A stretch of DNA of 64,000 nucleotides from Clostridiales bacterium (GCA_019418225.1 DYCF01000009.1:1-64000), one strand, 5' to 3'. Positions 8,746 through 17,457 are shown, counted from the stretch's first letter. Notes: generated from the sequence alone by a model not told the origin. Numbers and translations: made by a program.

Positions 8746-8967
8746 ATGAAAAAATTAATATTTGGGATATGTGTATTTCTTGGTGGATTACTATTTTCAG
8801 GATTTAGTTTTATTTATGCTATTATGAATCCGGGCTATTATAATGGAATAGGTGGATTAACAGGTTCTTTGATGGTTAATGACCTTTTTGCACCTTTTAT
8901 AATTGCTTTAATTATTACAATAGTAGGATTAGCAATCTGCGGTTATGAGGCATATTTTAGAAAATAA
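8746..8967 (+). CDS. Small two-helix membrane protein, inserted accessory gene
   Basis: A 73-residue protein of unknown function with two predicted membrane helices (LIFGICVFLGGLLFSGFSFI at residues 3-22 and IIALIITIVGLAICGYEAY near the C-terminus) joined by a Gly/Tyr-rich loop (YYNGIGGLTGS). A strong ribosome site (AGGGGGAA) precedes it. It interrupts the head-tail connector genes and has its own promoter-like element, so it is probably a lysogenic-conversion or superinfection-exclusion type gene rather than a virion component. No family recognised. Confidence 0.6.
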   Translation: MKKLIFGICVFLGGLLFSGFSFIYAIMNPGYYNGIGGLTGSLMVNDLFAPFIIALIITIVGLAICGYEAYFRK

Positions 8968-8988
8968 GATTTGATAGGGGTGAAATAA

Positions 8989-9330
8989 ATATATTTTGAT
9001 AGTGGAAAACTAAATAAACGAATAATATTTATAACCTATTTAGAAGTAGAAAATAAAATAGGACAACTTATACAACAGCCCATACCAATTAAAAAGGTGT
9101 GGGCATTTTTAGAACCTCTTAGAGGTTATCAGCAGACAGAAGCAGAAAGATTAAGCAGTGAAACTACCTATAAAATCTTAACACGTTATCATAAAGGCAT
9201 TAATCAAGATATGCTTATTAATTATCAAGGTAAAAAACTTTATATTCATCAGGTACTAGATATTGAGGAGCGTCATGCGTACATGGAAATTACAGCAACT
9301 TGGAAAGGTGAAATGTGGCAACATGAGTAG
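8989..9330 (+). CDS. Phage head closure / head-tail joining protein, apparent ATA start
   Basis: SPP1 gp16-like head closure protein. The diagnostic stretches are YFDSGKLNKRIIFITYLEVE at the N-terminus, VWAFLEPLRGYQQTEAERLS, TTYKILTRYHKGINQDMLIN and a C-terminal VLDIEERHAYMEITAT. The only conventional start is a GTG at 9097, inside the conserved VWAFLEPL strand with no ribosome site, which would delete the N-terminal third. Upstream, the frame is open from a TAA at 8986, and the first codon after it is ATA at 8989, eight bases after AGGGG. ATA therefore appears to be the start, giving a 113-residue protein of normal length for the family. Confidence 0.82.
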   Translation: MYFDSGKLNKRIIFITYLEVENKIGQLIQQPIPIKKVWAFLEPLRGYQQTEAERLSSETTYKILTRYHKGINQDMLINYQGKKLYIHQVLDIEERHAYMEITATWKGEMWQHE

Positions 9331-9742
9331 TAGTCTTGAATTAAAAGGTTTAGATACTTTGGAAAAGAAATTAAGTTATGTAGCAGAACATTATCCCTAT
9401 GAGTCAGAAATACTTCTTACAAGAATGGGAAATAACTTTAGAAAAGCAGTAAAAGCAAAAACACCTGATAGTGGAGAAGATAGCAAAAGAAAGCTTATAA
9501 AGTCTTATAAGGTGAGTAAAGTGCAGGGGACAGGTAAAGACCTTTATGTAGAATTTAGGTCTACATCACCTCACTTTCATTTAGTGGAACGAGGACATGA
9601 GATTGTAAAAAGAAATGGTGAAGCTACAGGTAAGCGAAGAGCAGGAAAATTTATGGTAGAGCAAACAGCTCTTGAATATCAAAAAGAGTTTCCTAAAGAA
9701 GTAGAGCGTATGGTAAATAGATTAATAAAAGGACTTAAATAA
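9323..9742 (+). CDS. HK97 gp10-like tail completion protein
   Basis: A 139-residue protein from the ATG at 9323, which overlaps the end of the head closure gene. It has the HK97 gp10 family pattern: an N-terminal LELKGLDTLEKKLSYVAEH helix, the AVKAKTPDSGEDSKRKLIKS block and HFHLVERGHEIVKRNGEATG, followed by a long C-terminal helix. Family members complete the tail tip end that meets the head. Gene order, closure protein then gp10-like protein then terminator, is as expected. Confidence 0.85.
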   Translation: MSSSLELKGLDTLEKKLSYVAEHYPYESEILLTRMGNNFRKAVKAKTPDSGEDSKRKLIKSYKVSKVQGTGKDLYVEFRSTSPHFHLVERGHEIVKRNGEATGKRRAGKFMVEQTALEYQKEFPKEVERMVNRLIKGLK

Positions 9743-10201
9743 ATGGTTTTATATCAAGATATTGCAAGGGCAGTAACAATGGTTGTTAAGGGAGCATTTC
9801 CTAGTGTACATATATATGGTGATGAAGTTAAAGAAGGTTATAAGAAGCCTTCTTTTTTTATTGGCATTTTGCCAGTAAGTAGTATTAACCACACCAAAAA
9901 CATTAAAGAGGAGCAGTTACTTATCACAGTGGACTACTTCTCAAATACAAAAGATAGCCTAGAGAATTATAGAGTAATGCAAGAGCTTAAAGTAGCATTT
10001 GGACAGGTGTTAGGTGTGGAAAATAGGAAGTTTACTATCCAAGAAACAAGTACTCAAAAAGTAGGAGAGGATGGTGATATTTATCAATTTACTTTTGATA
10101 TTAACTATTATGAGCTGGCTTGCAATGAGCCTGATAGTGTATTAGTAGGAGATATTATTTATAAAAAGAAAGGAAGTGACGAATGGGTTTACCATCAGTA
10201 A
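9743..10201 (+). CDS. Tail terminator-like protein (DUF6838 type)
   Basis: A 152-residue protein whose ATG directly follows the TAA of the previous gene. The stretches YGDEVKEGYKKPSFFIGIL and YQFTFDINYYELA resemble the DUF6838/tail terminator family found just before the sheath gene in Clostridia myophages. It probably caps the finished tail before head joining. The final 19 bases overlap the sheath gene start. Confidence 0.7.
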   Translation: MVLYQDIARAVTMVVKGAFPSVHIYGDEVKEGYKKPSFFIGILPVSSINHTKNIKEEQLLITVDYFSNTKDSLENYRVMQELKVAFGQVLGVENRKFTIQETSTQKVGEDGDIYQFTFDINYYELACNEPDSVLVGDIIYKKKGSDEWVYHQ

Positions 10202-11253
10202 TTATTAATTTTAAAGAAACAGGTGGCACAGCTATTAAAAGAGGTGAAAGAGGGATTGTGGCACTGGTATTAAAGGATGATGTAACTGAAATAGAACATC
10301 ATGAAGTATTAACAGTAGCAGATATCCATGATACTTTAAATGCGTTTAATAAAGGCCAAGTAGAATTGGCTTTAATGGGTTATCAGACACCGCCTAAGAA
10401 AGTATTAGCGATTGTGATGCCACAGGAAGAAACAAGTTATAGTGAGGTGATGAAATATCTTGAAGCATTAAGATGGGACTACTTAGCTATTCCACAGATT
10501 GAAGAAGAAAATGTAAGTAGTATTGCAAGTTGGGTCAAGTCGTTAAATGAAACATTGGATAAGAAGGTGAAAGCAGTATTACCTAATTGTAAGGGCGACC
10601 ATGAAAGTATTATTAACTTTACAAGTGATAACATTATTACTAATACAAAGGCATATACAACAGCAGAATATTGCTCACGTATTGCAGGCTTATTAGCGGG
10701 AACGCCAATGACTATCTCAGCAACTTATGCCCCATTAAATGAAGTAGTAGATTTTGATAGACTAACTAAAACAGAAATAGATGTAGCTATTAATAAAGGT
10801 GAATTAGTACTTTATCATGATGGGGAAAAAGTTAAGGTAGCAAGAGCAGTTAATAGCTTTGTAACGACTACCCAAGATAAAGGAGAAAGCTTTAAAAAGG
10901 TAAAGATTGTGGATGCTATGCATATGATTCATGATGATGTAAAGAAAACAGCAGAAGATAGCTATTTAGGAAAGTATGCAAATAGTTATGATAATAAATG
11001 TTTACTGGTTACAGCCATTCAAGCATACTTAGATCAATTAGTGTTAGATGGTATTTTAGATAATAGCTATGATAATAAGATACATATAGATGTAGAGAGT
11101 CAAAGGATTTATTTAAAATCAATAGGTGTGGATGTAGAAGCCCTATCTGAGAAAGAGATTAAAGAATATAACACTAAAGATAAAGTGTTTTTAGCATCCA
11201 ATATTAAGATTCTTGATGCTATTGAAGATATTACTCTTAATATTAATGTTTAA
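10183..11253 (+). CDS. xkdK: Contractile tail sheath protein
   Basis: A 356-residue XkdK-like sheath protein. It starts MGLPSVIINFKETGGTAIKR and contains the expected ERGIVALVLKD strand, an EYCSRIAGLLAGTPMTISAT central block and the C-terminal DKVFLASNIKILDAIEDITL strand that threads neighbouring subunits together. It identifies the prophage as a myovirus with a contractile tail. Its ATG lies inside the end of the previous gene. Length fits PBSX-type sheaths. Confidence 0.92.
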   Translation: MGLPSVIINFKETGGTAIKRGERGIVALVLKDDVTEIEHHEVLTVADIHDTLNAFNKGQVELALMGYQTPPKKVLAIVMPQEETSYSEVMKYLEALRWDYLAIPQIEEENVSSIASWVKSLNETLDKKVKAVLPNCKGDHESIINFTSDNIITNTKAYTTAEYCSRIAGLLAGTPMTISATYAPLNEVVDFDRLTKTEIDVAINKGELVLYHDGEKVKVARAVNSFVTTTQDKGESFKKVKIVDAMHMIHDDVKKTAEDSYLGKYANSYDNKCLLVTAIQAYLDQLVLDGILDNSYDNKIHIDVESQRIYLKSIGVDVEALSEKEIKEYNTKDKVFLASNIKILDAIEDITLNINV

Positions 11254-11278
11254 TATTGATTATTCCCTATAGTATAAT
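11250..11278 (+). promoter_or_regulatory. Promoter of the 11310 insertion
   Basis: TATAAT at 11273-11278 with a weak TTAATA -35 at 11250-11255 (17-bp spacer) overlaps the end of the sheath gene. With the terminator at 11575 it encloses a single gene, the classic layout of a phage moron. Confidence 0.5.
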
Positions 11279-11309
11279 CAAGGTATTAGAGCTAAAGGGA
11301 TGGATAGTA

Positions 11310-11561
11310 ATGATAGAATGTGCATTATTTGTAATAGCATTTTTGATAATGATAATAACAGGCATTTGGACAGTTTTTTTTGAGGAAAAGCATATGCATA
11401 AAGTAATAAGAAGCTATATTGATAATATTAGAGGAGAATTAATAAGTATACAATATATAAATAAGAGGGGAAAAGTATTTATTGTTGAGTATAAATTAGG
11501 TAATGAAATTATAAAGCAAAACGTGATATATCATATTTTTGGTGAATTAGAATGGTTATAG
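11310..11561 (+). CDS. Small membrane protein of unknown function, self-contained moron
   Basis: An 83-residue protein from the ATG at 11310 (AGGGATGG upstream). An N-terminal membrane helix (CALFVIAFLIMIITGIWTVF) is followed by a basic, probably cytoplasmic region ending in HIFGELEWL. No family recognised. It separates sheath from tube, which are normally adjacent, and has a private promoter and terminator. It is therefore likely expressed in the lysogen, with a possible role in superinfection exclusion or host modification. Confidence 0.6.
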   Translation: MIECALFVIAFLIMIITGIWTVFFEEKHMHKVIRSYIDNIRGELISIQYINKRGKVFIVEYKLGNEIIKQNVIYHIFGELEWL

Positions 11562-11574
11562 GATCATAAATATT

Positions 11575-11598
11575 AGGGCTCATAAGAGCTCTTTTTTA
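11575..11598 (+). terminator. Terminator of the 11310 insertion
   Basis: AGGGCTC (11575-11581) pairs with GAGCTCT (11586-11592) around a four-base loop and is followed by six T. It closes the moron unit, although late transcription must read through it to reach the tube gene. Confidence 0.65.
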
Positions 11599-11623
11599 AT
11601 ACCCAAAATTAAAGGAGGAATGA

Positions 11624-12052
11624 ATGGATAAATTTTCAGCACACCAAGTTATTAATGGAACTTGGGGAGAAATATGGATTGATGGAACTTATATGGCAGA
11701 GGTAACAGCCTTTGAAGCAAAAGTAACATTAGAGAAAACAGATGTAAATATGACAAGGAGACTTGTAAAAGCACAGAAGGTAATAGGCTTTTCTTGTTCA
11801 GGTCAAATTACACTCAATAAAGTATCATCTTACTTCATTAAGAAGTTAAGTGATGACATGAAAGCAGGTAGACAAACAGTTTGTACAATCATCAGTAAGT
11901 TAGATGATCCAGACGCACAAGGAGCTGAGCGTGTGGTAATTAAAGATGCAGTTTTTGATGAGCTAACACTTGCAAACTGGTCAGCGAAGACACTAGGTGA
12001 AGAACAAGTAAGTTTTACATTTAGTGATTGGGATTTATTAGATACTATTTAA
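11624..12052 (+). CDS. xkdM: Tail tube protein
   Basis: A 142-residue XkdM-like inner tail tube protein. Recognisable stretches are NGTWGEIWIDGTYMAEVTAF near the start, VNMTRRLVKAQKVIGFSCSG in the middle and a C-terminal EEQVSFTFSDWDLLD. It stacks in hexameric rings inside the sheath. AAAGGAGGAATG precedes the start. In PBSX it follows the sheath directly; here the 11310 moron lies between. Confidence 0.9.
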   Translation: MDKFSAHQVINGTWGEIWIDGTYMAEVTAFEAKVTLEKTDVNMTRRLVKAQKVIGFSCSGQITLNKVSSYFIKKLSDDMKAGRQTVCTIISKLDDPDAQGAERVVIKDAVFDELTLANWSAKTLGEEQVSFTFSDWDLLDTI

Positions 12053-12072
12053 AACAACTAAAGGAGAACAAC

Positions 12073-12489
12073 ATGAGTTTAATTGATAAATTATTACAGA
12101 TGGATAAAGCAAAATTAATGGCAATGCCTACAAAAGAAGTAGAATTTGAGAGGTTAAGTAATCTTTTAAATGAGTCTTTTAAAGTAAAGTGTAAGGCAAT
12201 TGATGGCGAGAGATATGCAGATATTCAAAGGTCAGCAGTAGACTTAAATAAAAAAGGTGGTTTAAGGGATATTAACCTTTTTGAGATGCAGGTGCTTACA
12301 GTAATTGATGGTGTGGTAGAACCTAGCTTAAAGGATGAAAGATTATTAGGTTACTTTGGATGCGTAACACCTAAAGAGTTGGTTAAAAAGTTATTCTTAG
12401 CAGGAGAGATTGCAGAGCTATCGAATGTGATTACTGAGCTATCAGGCTATGATAAAGATGAGGACGAAGAAGAGTTAAAAAAGCAATAG
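12073..12489 (+). CDS. xkdN: Tail assembly chaperone, unshifted form (XkdN/gpG-like)
   Basis: A 138-residue acidic protein from the ATG at 12073 (AAGGAG at 12061-12066); an upstream in-frame start at 12028 overlaps the tube gene and lacks a ribosome site. The conserved stretch is GGLRDINLFEMQVLTVIDGV. It corresponds to lambda gpG: it binds tape measure protein and tube subunits during tail assembly. The final codons TTA AAA AAG form a slippery heptamer that produces the longer form ending at 12665. Confidence 0.85.
   Translation: MSLIDKLLQMDKAKLMAMPTKEVEFERLSNLLNESFKVKCKAIDGERYADIQRSAVDLNKKGGLRDINLFEMQVLTVIDGVVEPSLKDERLLGYFGCVTPKELVKKLFLAGEIAELSNVITELSGYDKDEDEEELKKQ
12477..12483 (+). other. 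Programmed -1 frameshift site A AAA AAG
   Basis: The zero-frame codons TTA AAA AAG form the canonical A_AAA_AAG heptamer two codons before the TAG at 12487. Slipping back one base continues as GCA ATA GAT and so on to a TAG at 12663. A strong downstream hairpin is not obvious, so efficiency may depend on the heptamer alone. Confidence 0.85.
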
Positions 12490-12665
12490 ATACAGACTAT
12501 GAAATGCAAGTGATGTATTTACTTTTTAAATATAAAAATATCAAGCCTTCGGAGTTTTATTGGTTGCCATTAGGCGAAAAGAAAATATTAGGTTATTTCA
12601 TAAAAAGAGAACTAGAAGAAAGGCAGAAAGAAGCACAACAGATGTATGGGGGTGATACCTCATAG
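12483..12665 (+). CDS. Frameshift extension of the tail assembly chaperone (gpT-like)
   Basis: This segment has no start of its own and is read after a -1 shift at 12477-12483, adding 60 residues to the chaperone. The extension contains YKNIKPSEFYWLPLGEKKIL and a charged C-terminal helix (KRELEERQKEAQQMYGG). The PSEFYxLPxGEKxI block is characteristic of the second tail-chaperone product in PBSX-like phages. Its stop overlaps the proposed ATA start of the tape measure gene (ATAG, the analogue of ATGA). Confidence 0.85.
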   Translation, partial: AIDTDYEMQVMYLLFKYKNIKPSEFYWLPLGEKKILGYFIKRELEERQKEAQQMYGGDTS

Positions 12666-14848
12666 CAAAGATTATTGATGCGATTTTAAAGTTGACGGAT
12701 AATTTTACACCTACTCTTACTCAGGCACAACATGAGCTTGTGAAGTATTCAAAGCAAGTCCAAAGGGTAGGTAAAGATATACAAAAAACAGGGGCAAATA
12801 TTGAGAAAGTAGGAAGTAAACTATCACTTGGTATTACTGCCCCTTTAACAGCACTTGGCACAATGGCAATTTCTACAGCAAATAGTTTTGAAGATGCTAT
12901 GGCTAAAGTAAGTACGATTGCAGATACAAGTACTAAGTCAATGGTAGAGCTCAAGAAAGAAATATTAGCACTATCTAATGATACAGGTGTAGCATTTACA
13001 GAGTTAGCAGAAGCACAATACCAAGCAATATCAGCAGGTGTAGATACAGCTGAGTCAGTTAAGTTTGTAGAGACAGCAGTAAAGGCAGCGCAAGGTGGGT
13101 TTACAGATACCACAACAGCTATTGATGGCTTAACCACCGTATTAAATGCTTATGGTATGACAGCGGATAAGGTAACAACTATATCAGATCAAATGATGTT
13201 AGCACAGAACTTTGGTAAAACTTCGTTTGGAGAAATGGCACAGAGTTTGGGGAATGTTATCCCAACAGCAGCACAACTAGGTGTTACGACTGAGGAGTTA
13301 TTTAGTTCTATTGCAACACTAACTAAACAAGGGATTGGGACAAGTGAAGCAATTACAGGCTTAAAAGCAGCTATGTCTAATATTATTAAGCCTTCAACAG
13401 ATGCAGCTAAACTAGCAGATAAGTTAGGAATTAGTTTTAATTCAGCTCATTTAGAATCTGTAGGATTTGCTAAGTTTATGGATGAGATTGCTAAGGCCAC
13501 AGGTGGCAGTACCGAAATGATGGGAAAACTCTTTGGTTCAACAGAAGCTTTAAATACTATGTTAGTTTTAACAGGTAAAGGTGCAAGTGATTTTGAAAAT
13601 GTTTTATCCCAAATGGGTGAAACCACAGGTATGACAGAGCGTGCCTTTGAAGCCATGCAGACACCGAGCCAACGTTTTAATATTGCCATTAATAAAATAA
13701 AAAATAGTATGATTCAATTTGGTGAATTGCTCTTACCAACTTTTGAAAAAGTAACAGATGTAATTGGTAAGGTGGGAGATGCCTTAAATAACTTAACACC
13801 TGAACAGACTCAAAGTATTTTAAAGTTTGGTTTAATGGCAGCAAGTATAGGGCCAACTATTAAGATATTTGGAAAATTGGTAGGTAGTGTAGGTAAAGCA
13901 ACAGCTTCTATTGGGAAGTTTGGTGTAACTATTAAAGGGCTTAAAAATATGAAAGATGTTATGAAACTTATCTTTTCACCTGCAAATAAAGTAGTTTTAA
14001 TTATGACAGCTATTGCACTAATAGCAGCACTTGTTATTAGGTATTGGGAGCCCTTAAAAACATTCTTTATAGGATGCTTTAACAAAATTAAAGAGTTGGC
14101 CTTAAATTGTGGTTTAGACTTTGAACAGCTCAAAGAGGTATTTAACAAGGTTAAAGAGGGCATAAGTTTAGCTATTCAAGGAATAGTAAGTTTTATGCAG
14201 TGGCTATGTCAAATGATTAAACCTTTAATTGCATTATTAGTAGAGTATATCAAAATAAGTTGCTCGGCTTGGATAGGTGCTTTTAAAGGCGTGCTAACAG
14301 GGGTAGCCACAGTCATTAATGGTGTGGTTCAAGTACTAGACGGTATTATTGATTTTATTGTGGGTGTCTTTACGCTAAACTGGCAGAAAGCATGGGATGG
14401 AGTGGTAAATATCTTTAAAGGGATTTTTGAAGGGATTACAGGCATCTGTAGAAGTGTAATGAATGGTATTATAGGTTTTATTAATGGAGCTATTAGTGGA
14501 ATTAATAAATTAGGCTCATTTAAAATGCCCGAATGGTTAGGTGGTGCACAAGTAGGAATTAATTTACCAACTATTCCAATGCTCTATAAAGGTACAGATA
14601 ACTGGCAAGGTGGTACAGCCATGATTCACGATAGAGGTGCTGAAATTGTAGATTTACCTCAAGGCTCAAGAGTATATCCACATGATGAAAGTATTAAAAA
14701 AGCTTTTAATGATGGCAAGAGCAGTGCAGGAGTAAGTGGTGTAAATATTACTATTTCAAATATGACAGTAAGAAAACAAAGTGATATAAATGAAATTGCA
14801 AGTGCATTATATAACAAACTTAAGAAACAAGCATTTAACATGACATAG
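12662..14848 (+). CDS. xkdO: Tail tape measure protein, apparent ATA start
   Basis: A 728-residue tape measure protein (TP901 type) with N-terminal coiled coil (AQHELVKYSKQVQRVGKDIQ), the conserved FEDAMAKVSTIADTS and FTELAEAQYQAISAGVD blocks, membrane-like segments near residues 450-620, and a C-terminal RGAEIVDLPQGSRVYPHDES block. The conventional start is TTG at 12692 with no ribosome site. The frame is open upstream, and ATA at 12662 gives the family-like N-terminus AKIIDAILKLTDNFTPTL, six bases after GGGGGTGA. By the usual 0.15 nm per residue rule the tail would be roughly 110 nm. Confidence 0.88.
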   Translation: MAKIIDAILKLTDNFTPTLTQAQHELVKYSKQVQRVGKDIQKTGANIEKVGSKLSLGITAPLTALGTMAISTANSFEDAMAKVSTIADTSTKSMVELKKEILALSNDTGVAFTELAEAQYQAISAGVDTAESVKFVETAVKAAQGGFTDTTTAIDGLTTVLNAYGMTADKVTTISDQMMLAQNFGKTSFGEMAQSLGNVIPTAAQLGVTTEELFSSIATLTKQGIGTSEAITGLKAAMSNIIKPSTDAAKLADKLGISFNSAHLESVGFAKFMDEIAKATGGSTEMMGKLFGSTEALNTMLVLTGKGASDFENVLSQMGETTGMTERAFEAMQTPSQRFNIAINKIKNSMIQFGELLLPTFEKVTDVIGKVGDALNNLTPEQTQSILKFGLMAASIGPTIKIFGKLVGSVGKATASIGKFGVTIKGLKNMKDVMKLIFSPANKVVLIMTAIALIAALVIRYWEPLKTFFIGCFNKIKELALNCGLDFEQLKEVFNKVKEGISLAIQGIVSFMQWLCQMIKPLIALLVEYIKISCSAWIGAFKGVLTGVATVINGVVQVLDGIIDFIVGVFTLNWQKAWDGVVNIFKGIFEGITGICRSVMNGIIGFINGAISGINKLGSFKMPEWLGGAQVGINLPTIPMLYKGTDNWQGGTAMIHDRGAEIVDLPQGSRVYPHDESIKKAFNDGKSSAGVSGVNITISNMTVRKQSDINEIASALYNKLKKQAFNMT

Positions 14849-14857
14849 GAGGTAAGA

Positions 14858-15487
14858 TTGGAGTATTATTTATCATTTAATAATAATGAAGAGAGGATAA
14901 GGCTACCAGTCCTTCCTTCTTCTTTTGAGGTGACAGTGCCTCATCAAAATACAACAGTTAATATTACTAATTTAGGGGAGATTAATTTAATAGGTAAAAC
15001 AGGACTTATGAGTATGAGTATAGAGAGCTTTTTTCCTAATCAAGAATATAGTTTTTGTTTATATAATAGTTTTTCTAAGCCTTATGAATATATCAAGCAA
15101 CTTCTAAAATGGAAGAACTCAGGAAAGCCTATTAGGGTGATAGTAACAAACACACCAATTAATTATGCAATGGCAATAGAAAGTCTTACATATTCAGAAG
15201 TAGATGGAACTGGTGATGTTTATTTTACTTTAGAACTTAAGGAGTATAAGTTTATTTCAACTACAAAACAAACAACTACAACTTCTAATGGTACAACATT
15301 AACCACACCAACTACTACTAGACAAGTGAAGTCTCCTTCTGACTCTTATGTGGTCAAAAAGGGAGATACCTTATGGCTTATAGCAAAGAAAGTTACAGGT
15401 GATGGCTCAAATTATAAAGCTATTGCAGCTAAAAATAATATTACTAATCCTGATAAAATCTATATAGGACAAAAGTTGGTGATTTAA
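14858..15487 (+). CDS. xkdP: LysM-domain baseplate protein (XkdP-like)
   Basis: A 209-residue protein. An N-terminal domain of about 140 residues (IRLPVLPSSFEVTVPHQNTT) is followed by a Thr-rich linker (TTTTSNGTTLTTPTTT) and a C-terminal LysM domain (VVKKGDTLWLIAKKVTGDGS, ending IYIGQKLVI). It links tail tube to baseplate and may bind peptidoglycan. The start is TTG at 14858 behind AGGAGGTAAGA. It follows tape measure and precedes the xkdQ homologue as in PBSX. Confidence 0.9.
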   Translation: MEYYLSFNNNEERIRLPVLPSSFEVTVPHQNTTVNITNLGEINLIGKTGLMSMSIESFFPNQEYSFCLYNSFSKPYEYIKQLLKWKNSGKPIRVIVTNTPINYAMAIESLTYSEVDGTGDVYFTLELKEYKFISTTKQTTTTSNGTTLTTPTTTRQVKSPSDSYVVKKGDTLWLIAKKVTGDGSNYKAIAAKNNITNPDKIYIGQKLVI

Positions 15488-16425
15488 TGCCAAAGGTGAT
15501 ATTAAAGACAAAAGCAGATAGTATAGATGTAACTAACATGATAAGTGAAATCACATGGAGTGGAAGTATATCAGAAATAGCAAGGACTTTACAACTAAAT
15601 TTCTTATATCCATTACATGATATATATGCACCCAAAGTTTATCCCAATATAGGTGATGAAATGTATTTGTATGATGATAATGGAAAGGAATTGTTTAGAG
15701 GTAGAGTCTTTTATAATGAACGATTTGGAGAGCAAGGGACAATACAAATTACTTGTTATGATGATGCTATTAGATTAAGTAAAAGTAAGGGTACATATAA
15801 CTTTAAGAATAAGACAGCAGAAACTATTACGACAACAGTATGTAATGATTTAGGGATAGCAGTGGGAACACTTGCTAAAACAGGAATACCACAAAAACTA
15901 TTATGTAGTGGTATGGGAATGTATGAAATTATAAAAACAGTTTATGATGGAGCTGGTAGTCAAAATGGCAAGAAGTATTATATTACAATGCGAGAAGGCA
16001 AGTTATATGTGGATCAAGTAGGAAAACAAGTGGTTGATTATGTTTTAAAGGATGATGTAAATATTTTAGAAAGCAGCTATTCAGAGAATGCAGAAGGTGT
16101 GGTTAATAAAGTTAAGATTTATGATGAGAATGACCAGTATTTAGGTATGGTGCAAAATGATGAATTGATAAGTTTGTTAGGAACATTTCAAGATACGTAT
16201 ACAAAAGAAGAAGATAAACAAGCAAAAACAGTAGCTAGTAGTATGCTTCAAGGTATTGAGAGGAAAATAGAAATTAATGCAATAGGAAATACCAGTTGTT
16301 TTAGTGGAAAGATAATTAAAGTTGAGGATTTTTTGGCTAGGTTAGAGGATTTTTTTTTAATTGAATCTGATCGACATGAATGGGGTAACAAACAGTATAT
16401 TCTAAAGCTAAAATTAATTAAATAA
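15487..16425 (+). CDS. xkdQ: Baseplate hub protein (XkdQ-like)
   Basis: A 312-residue hub protein. It begins with a tube-like beta domain (VTNMISEITWSGSISEIART, then QLNFLYPLHDIYAPKVYPNI) and continues with FRGRVFYNERFGEQGTIQIT and a C-terminal oligomerising region. It corresponds to the gpD/XkdQ hub at the tip of the tail tube. The ATG follows the TAA of xkdP directly. A foreign HNH-type gene separates it from the xkdR homologue. Confidence 0.88.
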   Translation: MPKVILKTKADSIDVTNMISEITWSGSISEIARTLQLNFLYPLHDIYAPKVYPNIGDEMYLYDDNGKELFRGRVFYNERFGEQGTIQITCYDDAIRLSKSKGTYNFKNKTAETITTTVCNDLGIAVGTLAKTGIPQKLLCSGMGMYEIIKTVYDGAGSQNGKKYYITMREGKLYVDQVGKQVVDYVLKDDVNILESSYSENAEGVVNKVKIYDENDQYLGMVQNDELISLLGTFQDTYTKEEDKQAKTVASSMLQGIERKIEINAIGNTSCFSGKIIKVEDFLARLEDFFLIESDRHEWGNKQYILKLKLIK

Positions 16426-16505
16426 AGGGATAGGTTAAATAAAGTAGACTAGTTAAAAGGAAGATGAGATAATTATATAGATAAATATAGAAAGGAGTTT
16501 AATTT

Positions 16506-17432
16506 ATGAAGTGTGCATATTGCGGGAAAGAGGCAACTGGAACGAAAGAGCATATTATTTCATGTGCTGTTTTAGATTTATTCCCAGAGTGCTATTTGAC
16601 TTTTGATTATGCTAGGCATGCAGTACATGGTTCAGATCCCATGGTAAAAGATGTATGTTCAGATTGTAATAACCACAAAATATCTTATATTGATGCATAT
16701 GCAAAACAGTTTATTAGTCAATATTTTACTAGAAAATATCAAGAAGATGAAGAAGTTAGGATTAAATATGATTATACTTTGATTCAAAAGATGTTATTAA
16801 AATATGCATTTAATGATTTGAGGGCTCATAAGCAAGATTGTTCTTTTTTTGATGAAGAAATACGCCATTATCTAATGAATGTTGAGGATAATATTCCTAA
16901 AGAAAATGTTACTGTATTATGTGGAATAGCAAGTAATGTATCCCCAGTACATGATATTGTATTTGGTAATCAGAAATTGATGTGGTGTAAGAATCCACTC
17001 CTTTATTCAAATAGCACAATAAGAAATATAAACTACGAAACAGGAGAAAATTTTATTAATGAAGAAATAGAATTTGAAGAATTTCCTGACTTGAAGTTAT
17101 CATATGTATTTAGGTTTAATAGCGTACAGTTTTTATTGCTATGTTGGGATAAGAGTTCAAATCAAATTGAGCAAAATAATGTTGTTTTAGAATGTACATA
17201 TCCATATTATTTAATGAATCCAGATGATGATGTAGCTGAGTTGCCTGTGTGCACTGACGAGTTGAATTATTTTAAATTTGAGCATATACATGTCAAATGG
17301 GATGGCTTACTCGAAGTACAATTAATGAGAAAACTTGCTAGTGGTGGACGTTATGAGTATAAAGAATTGATTGGAAAGGAGTGGGAAGAGGAAGAAAAAA
17401 GAATAAGTGAAAAACATCCTAGGAAGAAATGA
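16506..17432 (+). CDS. HNH-type nuclease-like protein inserted in the baseplate operon
   Basis: A 308-residue protein with a zinc-binding HNH-like N-terminus: MKCAYCGKEATGTKEHIISC (CxxC and the HEH/EHII core) and then VCSDCNNHK. The remaining 230 residues are unrecognised and contain no membrane segment. It has a good ribosome site (GAAAGGAG) and an 80-base AT-rich leader. Inserted between xkdQ and xkdR, it is likely a homing-type nuclease or an accessory defence nuclease and not a virion part; its base composition is as AT-rich as its neighbours. Confidence 0.7.
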   Translation: MKCAYCGKEATGTKEHIISCAVLDLFPECYLTFDYARHAVHGSDPMVKDVCSDCNNHKISYIDAYAKQFISQYFTRKYQEDEEVRIKYDYTLIQKMLLKYAFNDLRAHKQDCSFFDEEIRHYLMNVEDNIPKENVTVLCGIASNVSPVHDIVFGNQKLMWCKNPLLYSNSTIRNINYETGENFINEEIEFEEFPDLKLSYVFRFNSVQFLLLCWDKSSNQIEQNNVVLECTYPYYLMNPDDDVAELPVCTDELNYFKFEHIHVKWDGLLEVQLMRKLASGGRYEYKELIGKEWEEEEKRISEKHPRKK

Positions 17433-17457
17433 GTATAGTAGTTAAAAAAGAGGAACA

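Noticed and set aside
12721..13137. Long minus-strand frames under tape measure, capsid and fhs
   Set aside because: They are low-complexity complements of strongly coding plus-strand genes without ribosome sites or homology.
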